This document shows, one piece after another, positions 55,496 through 64,000 of a stretch of 64,000 nt of DNA (its first letter is position 1; the number at the start of each line of letters is the position of its first letter). Where the stretch lies: the NCBI RefSeq assembly GCF_027942865.1, contig NC_134509.1:11992017-12056016 (forward strand), in the 5' to 3' direction. Position numbers and translations under genes: made by a program. The notes beneath the pieces were generated by a model. It was not told where the DNA came from and ran no database searches. It was given only the letters and a program-made list of their open reading frames with translations. This DNA is from Odontesthes bonariensis (lineage: Eukaryota; Chordata; Actinopteri; Atheriniformes; Atherinopsidae).

Positions 55496-56433
55496 TATCA
55501 CCCCTTAAGCAAGCATGGGAGAAAGATTTAAATTATACCTTCTCAGAGGCTGAATGGGAGGGGATACTTAGGAATGGGAAGAGGGTATCGAGAGAGTTGA
55601 GGACTCGACTAGTCCAATTTAAAATATTAGATAGAATATACTGGACTCCTGTTAGGCTACACAGGGTTAGCAAATAATGGTAAATGTTGGAGATGCCAGC
55701 AGGATAGCGGCACATTGTTACACATGCTGTGGGAGTCCCCAGATGTTCAGGTCTTCTGGGCAGCAGTTCATAGGACAGTGGGGGAGATCTTTGGCAAAGA
55801 TATTCCTTTTTGTAATAGACTCTACACTCTTGGTGACCCTTCAGTTATGAGTGCTCTGCCTTCATTTCTTTCGCAGTGGGCCCAAACAGCAATTATGCTG
55901 GGTAGGAAATTATTAATATTGGAATGGAAATCTTCTTCAGCTCCATCGCTTAATCACTGGCATACTTCTCTCGGCCAACTAGCTTCTTTAGAAAGGTTAT
56001 CATTTAAATTATTGAACAAACTAGATGATTATGATCGAAAATGGGGACCCTCTCCAACTCAAATACTTAGGCACCTGAATAGGCTTATACAGCTGAACTC
56101 TTGAAACTTCATGTCCAGATTTCGTTAGGCATCACTTTTGTTTGTATTTATTTATTTTATTATTATTATTTGTTATTTATTTTTTATTTTTTTACTAATA
56201 TACTAATACTGATGTGTATGATTATATTTATATATATATTTTTTTTATTTGTTAATTTTTGTTTTGTATACATTCGTTCCTTTTACTATTTAATTTTGTG
56301 TGTAATGTTGTATAATTCACTTGAAGTCACTTGTCAAGGACTGAATTTATATTGTATAATAATATAATGTGGATTATTGTTTGTTCATTGTTAATTTCTG
56401 AAAAATAAAAAAAGTTTAAATCACAAAAAAAAC
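55496..56433 (+). mobile_element. L1-group LINE 3' fragment (U6)
   Basis: 938 bp between CTGTGTTTTC repeats at 55486-55495 and 56434-56443. Near-identical to the U4 copy. Confidence 0.85.
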
Positions 56434-56808
56434 CTGTGTTTTCATCTATGCTCTGTCTGAAATATATTGGCGCCCTTCTTTAAAAGAAGTCAAATTCACA
56501 AGAATTAAGCAGAAAAAGATGATTGCCAAACGTGTACCAACAACACTGATGCCTTTATCCTGATTTGTGTTAAGAAGAAATGAACTCACTATATGGATTC
56601 TTTTTATTCAAAGGTGCTTGTGAAAACTGTCTTTTTTTTTTTAACAATAGATAAGAAAATACTAAGCAAGCCCTCATGTCTTTACACTGTAGATTGCCAG
56701 GGTATAACAGGAAATCGTGCAGTCATTTATTGAAAGATGTGCAAACATAAATGGAAATGCAGTGGAAAAGGTAGAAAACAAGTTTCTAAAATTCTAATGA
56801 CTTGAAAG

Positions 56809-57035
56809 TCAACATTTAATATGAGAACCTTTATTGTTCGACATAGCCTGAACCCTCTCAGATGAGCTTTCTTGTAATTTCTTTAAGTAGTATTCAAGAA
56901 TGATTCTCCAGGCTTCTTAAAAGGCATTTCAAAGCTCTTCTTTGGATGTTGGCTGCCCTTTGCTTCGTTCTCTTTCAAGATGATCCCACACCGCTTTAAC
57001 AGCATTAAGTTCCGGGGCTCTGGGGAGGATTCATC
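56809..57035 (-). mobile_element. Tc1 transposase 3' end, decayed (U6)
   Basis: Same fossil as in U1. Confidence 0.72.
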
Positions 57036-58167
57036 CCTCCAGAAAGACCTGTTGCCTCTGATTTTCAGTTCGATTCTTGTGTCATTTTGGCATACCTCAG
57101 CCTTTTCTTATCGTTTCCCTTCCTTTAAAAATGGCTTCTTGTTGGTGCAAAAATACTACTTTATGTCTGTTAAACTGTTCTCTTTGGGTTTTTATGTTTG
57201 TACATGTAACTGATGAATAGGAACTAAATCTTTTTTTTGTGACAGCTGTAACTGTAAAATAATTTTTAAAAAGTTGCTTTTTCAAGTCTGTTATATAAAG
57301 ACACAACAATGGTTCATATCTTGAGCTTAGAGCTTTAATGACTCATTGCTCACATTTTAGTGGCTTAACACACCCAAAAAAAACACTGAATATTCTGAAA
57401 ATGGTACATGGTCTGGACTGATATGGGGTGAAAAAGAAGCCAATGTTCATTTCTTTGAAAGGTTTTAAAAAAGACTGGAGACTAATTTAAAAGATTACAT
57501 GTAAGTCTGGCTCCTTGGATGCAAAATATAAAGAAACCAGGGTCGGTTCAAGCCTTTTTGCACCGTAATGTAGGTCAATTGATATTTTGTTGTATGCTGC
57601 CCTTGATGTAAAGCTTAACACTGTGTACTGCAGAATATATTTCAGGGTTTTATTCATAAACAAAGAAGAAAAACTTGTAGAGACTTGACTTTGCAAAGCT
57701 TGCACGAGGTTAACCTGGTTGCGTGCAAACTTTTTCTGAGAGAGCGTACATGGCGATGGGAGTGGCATTTTAAGGCTTTTGATCAGAAAAGGAAAGTGGT
57801 CGGTTAGAAGGAAAGTAATTACATTCATCCAGGTGATAATGAGATGCCATACACAGTTGTCAGGAAATCTATAACAAGTGTTCACCTCTTTGTGATTCAG
57901 GAGTAGAAAACAAACGATCAAGATCACCAGGGTGATTCAGATTCATCCTTTATTCATCAACATCCACAACCAACCATAAACAATTCTTTTAGGATTTCAG
58001 TTGCATTGGCTGACAAACAATCATATATTGAATATTACTTCAACTACATTGCTAATCAACTGTGACTTGGTTGATTTGTTTTCTTTTTTGGTTTTATATA
58101 AGAATCCAGTGGATAAAATAATGAATAAAAACAAAGGCAAAATCTGTGTGCTAAACAAAGGAACGTC

Positions 58168-59336
58168 TCACTTGTACAACTTATACTGCATGTTCCAGAG
58201 TTTGGAGGAGGCAACCCCAATAACGCAGCAGGCGAGCCTTCGGCCTGCATTCCCATCTAACAAGCTCCCTGGGTTTCCACCAAGCCCTAAGTCATCTTCG
58301 CGTTCATGAATCACCACTGATCTTCCAAACACAGACGTGACTCCAAACAGTGTCGCATCAGATTCTATCAGCGCACTGATTTTTCCTTGCTGAGGCAAAA
58401 AGTTACCAAAGTCTCCTGGGTGGTTAGGGTGATCCACACCGTATGGATTGTAGTGGCCGCCAGTTGAGTCACATCCGCGGCTCAGGTCTCCATACTGATA
58501 GATGTGCACAGCTCTGTATTCTGGAGAGCCCTCTGTGGGGAAGCCACTGAAACTGAGAAGGACTTGCAGTTTTCCCTGAGAGGGATGCTGCTTAAAAAGC
58601 ACCCGACCATAGATTTTGGGCAGGCCATCAGGGAGTGTAGAGCTCGGTTTCACTTTGCAGACTCCATACAGAGCGCCATTGGGCTGCGAGACCTCTGGTG
58701 GAAGCAGAGTATCAGTGTGCGCCCAGACACATTGTTGAAAGCCTGCCAGCAAGACCAACAGAGCGGTTTCCAGTACACTCACTGACCTGAAACATATTGG
58801 AATAACAGGACAATGCATATCAAATGTCTTGCATGGGCTTTAGATTAAATCAACATATATTTTTGGCAGAATTTAGACTATTTAAATAAGTAAAAGAAGC
58901 TGTTTGTTTACAGGCAGGAGTCCTACAGTAAGAGGGTTATGTCACTGATGGGGTTGGAGCTGATTTAAGAAAGCCCATCAGGTAATTAGATGGTATTTTC
59001 TATGTTAATTATAAGTTTGGTATAAAAGCCTAAAATGCAATCAACTACTACTATTGTGCATTTTAGTAAAACAAAGAAAAAAAAAGGTAACATTTTTTTA
59101 ACATGACAGTTTACAGTAGCACAGTGACTACCTCCATCATTTTAGTGGCTGGGATCTGTTACTTTTTACAAACTTCTACAGATTACACACTCAGGGATGA
59201 GACTTCAAAACTACTAGCAGGTTTTTATCTTACCATAAAGGTAAACGGTATAACGCAGTGTGTAAAGTTAATGGCGTGCCCCTGCAAAACCATGAAGACT
59301 TTAGTATACTTACCCGTGTGGTCGCATGATCGCCAT
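58168..59336 (-). CDS. sod3: Extracellular Cu/Zn superoxide dismutase, U6 copy
   Basis: Coding exons 59314-59336 and 58168-58786. One difference from the other four proteins: Ser to Trp two residues before the predicted signal cleavage (VSA to VWA), from one base change at about 58723. Tyr at the copper-ligand position is shared. TATA box at 59431-59437, polyadenylation signal at 57949-57954. Confidence 0.91.
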
Positions 59337-59430
59337 CAAAACAACAAGAATTCAAACTCAAGTCTTCAGTCTTGACAACCTGCTCAGCACAGATCCTCTG
59401 AAGAGTCACGGTAAGAGTGTTTGATAACAG

Positions 59431-59437
59431 CTTTATA
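59431..59437 (-). promoter_or_regulatory. Candidate sod3 TATA box (U6)
   Basis: TATAAAG on the minus strand, 95 bases above the ATG. Confidence 0.5.
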
Positions 59438-60137
59438 GGATTTTTTTGGAAGGCGTTACCTCAGCTGAGGGTGGAGCAGGGGTTTTGTCTATCAGCCATG
59501 ACAATTGATAACATGGCAGAGGGAATGGTTTTACGAATGCGATTGACGGAATATTAGTGTGTCACTGACAAAGGTGGAGATATCAGATGCAAGCGCATCT
59601 AGGCAGACGAATTGTTTTCATTCATTCACCTCTAACCTTGCTGATGTTTTAGGTTACAAATTGTTTATCAGCTGATGACTGTTTTGAGGGAGATTAGGAA
59701 AAGAAATCATGAACAAATGCCACACTGGTGTTGTATGCTGAAAAATCAAATGCACGCACATTTCTCTTGATTTATCTGTTTTATCTCTTATCATGGATAC
59801 TCGGAATCAAACTGTGATTAAAAATACAACATGATGTTCTGGTAAAGACTGACATTTTTTCACTTTTAGTTTTTAGGGCATTCACTTTATGAGCCTTGTA
59901 CTTTTATCAAATGGCTGTTTGTGCAGTGTGCTGGAACCGCTTCAGATAATAACAATAAAGACTCATATATACTCATGCATCCTCTGAGTTGAGAGGCGAG
60001 AAGGAAACACCTGCTTGTAGCATGGGTAAATAACACATCTGCAAAGGGGCCATCATTGATGATTTCTGTTGTGTTGTGTTAGATAGTTATTTCCTTCTGG
60101 CCATAACAAACATCGACTAAGCCCTTTGATGCGCAAC

Positions 60138-60565
60138 ATGGGTCAAAAGTGACCTGGCTGAGTTTTCATTTTCCATATCTTTGCAATAAAGTAACTTAAT
60201 CATTCAACATACAAGGTATTCCTCAATTAACTTATTTTTTATCATCATGCGTCCTTATTTTATTTTTTCCTTTCTTACTTTTTGAATAAAAACCCTTTTT
60301 GTATCACTACCCCTATAATGCACAACATGGGTCAAAAATGAACCACATTCATTTTCTATGTTACTCCATGTATAGCTGAGGGTTTCTATGATGTATCTCT
60401 GAAATAAATTAATCATTAATCATTTTCTATTCCAAGTATGCAGTAAATATCTTGTTTTTGCTCAGCACAAATCTTTATTTTTATTTTCCTCTCTTACTTT
60501 ATGAAGAAGCACAGCTTTTGTAATTCTACATCTAGTTTACACACATGGGTCAGACAGGACCCACA
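60138..60565. repeat. ACATGGGTC-headed degenerate repeats (U6)
   Basis: Same block as in U1. Confidence 0.5.
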
Positions 60566-61014
60566 TGCATTTACCATTTCACAGCTCAGCACAGCTCCCA
60601 TCACACATCTAAGTACAGTAAGTATTGTTTTTCAATTGATCTAATATTACTTTAGAGATTATTTGATGACAGTAGTAAAAGATAACATTACATTACATAA
60701 TATGATGATTAGGTTTAGGTTACCTTGAGAGTGAGTACATCACTTGTCAGAAAGTTACAAGTAATTATTATTAGCTAGTTGTTGATATATTTTGTTTTCC
60801 AGTTTCCAGTTCTGTTCAATTGCTGTGTTATCTGTTATCATGGTTCTGTTATTTCCTATCTTGGTTCTGTTATTTAGTTCCTGTTTTAGTTTTGTAGTTG
60901 TTGTCCTCTTGTGTTCTGTTCTATATTTACTTTCTCTCTTTGTCTTTTTCCTGCTCATTTTTGATTGCTCACACCTCTGTCTTGTTGTATTCTTTGTTCA
61001 TCCCTGCCTCCTAG

Positions 61015-62097
<1,083 letters not shown>

Positions 62098-62206
62098 GGC
62101 AAGGCAAGGCAAGGCAAGGCAAGGCAAGGCAAGGCAAGGCAAGGCAAGGCAAGGCAAGGCAAGGCAAGGCAAGGCAAGGCAAGGCAAGGCAAGGCAAGGC
62201 AAGGCA
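62098..62206. repeat. (GGCAA)n array, about 22 copies (U6)
   Basis: 109 bases, the longest of the five. Confidence 0.95.
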
Positions 62207-63870
62207 TCTTTATTTATATAGCTCATTTCATACCACAGGCAACTCAATATGCTTTACATAAAGACAAGGCATTTAATAGAATAGACATCAAAACACAGAG
62301 TTAAAAGCAATCACAGAAGAGGGGAAAAAAGAAAAATATAAAACAATTAAGAGGATTTATAGCATTATGCTTTAAAATTATTTAAAGGAACTCAACCATA
62401 AGCACACTGAAAGAGAAATGTTTTTAACCTGGATTTAAAAGTGCTTACAGTTGTGGCTGATTTCAGTTCTGCTGGTAGTTTGTTCCAGTTGTGTGCAGCA
62501 TAACAGCTAAAAGCTGCTTCACCGTGTCCAGTTTGAACTCTGGCCTCCACTATCTGACCTGAGTCAGTAGATCTCAGAGCTCTACTGGGTTTATACTCAG
62601 CTAGCATGTCATTCATGTATTCTGGACCTAAACCATTCCGTGATTTGTAGACGAGAAGCAGAACTTTAAAATCTATTCTGTATCTGACCGGGAGCCAATG
62701 TAAAGACTTGAGAACTGGGGTGATGTGATCTGATCTCTTTGTTGTGTTTAAAACTCGGGCTGCAGCCTTCTGAATGAGCTGCAGCTGTTTGAGACTCTTT
62801 TGGGGGAGTCCAGTCAGAAGACCGTGACATGAAACCCTTAACTCTGGATATGTTCTTAAGTTGATAAAAGGCTGTTTTGGTGACTGATTTGATATGATAG
62901 TTGAAGGTCAGGTCTGAGTCTATCAGCACGCCAAGGTTCCGGACTTGGTCTTTAGTTTCTAGAGATAGTGACTCAAGGTGTTTACTGACAGCAAACCTCT
63001 TTTCTTTGTTGCCAAACACAATGACCTCAGTTTTTTCTTGATTTAACTGAAGGAAATTTTGCATCATCCACTTTTTGACTTGCTCTAAGCAGTCGCACAA
63101 TGACTCTATAGGACTGCAGTCATAGTTTTAAAGAAGTCAGATGGCATTGTGTCAAGACGGGATGTCGATGGTTTAAGATGCTGGACTGTTTCTTCTATGG
63201 TTTTTTTGTCAACTGTATTGAATTCTGACATCATAGTTGATTGATTCCTAGGTGGTTTTAAGGATTGCGTCATTTTATTATTTTGCTGATTTGTGTTGAT
63301 ATTTAGCCTTATAGATTTGATTGCTTTCATTTAAAAAGCAAGCAAATTCATTGCATTTTTCTGTGGAACAGAGTTCTGAAACTATCTGTTTTTGGGGGGT
63401 GTAAGTTTATCAACCATAGCAAACAGAGCACGAGTGTTGTTGATGTTCTTATTAATCATTTCAGATAAGTGTTGCTGTCTAGCCTTGAGTAACCCGTGGT
63501 TAAAATGACAAAGACTTTGTTTGTAGAGGTCATGGTGAATTTGAAGTTTAGTTTTTCTCCATTTACGCTCTGCTTTCCTGCATTCTGTTTTCAAGGCCTT
63601 TACCATCATAGTGTTCCTTCATGGTGTTCGCTTTCTGCACTCGCAGTTGATGACATAGCTATAACTTCCAGAAACTTAGCACTGGTATTCTCATTTATGT
63701 ACCTTTTTCTAACAGACACACGGGTTAACTGACTGTTTGGAGATAACTGTAAGGCAGAGAACATACAGAAATGATCAGAGAGCGCCAAGTCCTTGATATC
63801 AACAGAAGAAATGTCAACACACTTAGAGATAAACAGAGATAAAGAACTTTTTTGTGGCACTACTGCCACT
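62207..63870 (-). mobile_element. L2-group LINE, internally deleted (U6)
   Basis: Same 573-base deletion (junction near 63122). Shares with U1 the loss of about 50 bases near 62278 (near 6105 in U1). Confidence 0.8.
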
Positions 63871-64000
63871 GCTTTATTAGTTCAGAAGGAAAATATTTGC
63901 ATTTGCACCATATATTCAACATTATATTTGAGTTGTCATGGATCACAGCACGAAGTTGTCCTTAGTGTTCAAATGTGTTTTTAGAAGTAATTTTAAGCTT

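Overview
The window is vertebrate, almost certainly teleost, nuclear DNA. The evidence is spliced genes with GT/AG junctions, several eukaryotic transposon families typical of ray-finned fish (L2-group and L1-group LINEs, Tc1/mariner, hAT) and a class I endogenous retrovirus (ERV). No bacterial-type operon was seen.

Layout. The window is a head-to-tail array of one segmental duplication. Using the window's first base as the arbitrary unit start, units begin at 1 (U1), 10683 (U2), 27543 (U3), 32738 (U4), 44301 (U5) and 55345 (U6, cut by the window end). A standard unit of about 10.7-11.6 kb holds, in order: a decayed Tc1 transposase 3' end; an extracellular Cu/Zn superoxide dismutase gene (sod3) on the minus strand; about 1.8 kb of non-coding DNA; internal exons of ccdc149 on the plus strand, one of them split and partly inverted; a (GGCAA)n array that is the 3' tail of an L2-type LINE on the minus strand; more ccdc149 exons; and about 1.9 kb of gene-free tail. 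U2, U4, U5 and U6 also carry a 938-bp L1-type 3' fragment near the unit start. SOD3 and CCDC149 are neighbours in other vertebrates, so the unit looks like a piece of that ancestral locus amplified in place.

Exceptions. U2 carries a 7910-bp ERV (12229-20138) and lacks the 3' half of the ccdc149 block, which is replaced by a hAT transposon remnant. U3 is a short unit with no sod3, but it holds the only LINE copy that still has the reverse transcriptase core. U5 has lost about 640 bp downstream of sod3. U4 has a 56-bp exon deletion in ccdc149.

Genes. Five sod3 copies look intact. Each is read as two exons with the start codon in a small upstream exon, a signal peptide, and a TATA box about 95 bp upstream of the start. 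Four predicted proteins are identical; U6 has one change in the signal peptide. All five have Tyr in place of one copper-ligand His, so the array may amplify a secreted dismutase-like protein with altered copper chemistry. Every ccdc149 copy is a pseudogene fragment. The ERV has near-identical LTRs but broken gag, pol and env. Its leader holds three tandem hairpins with a conserved loop and co-varying stems. The units are mosaics of shared variants, which points to repeated unequal exchange or gene conversion.
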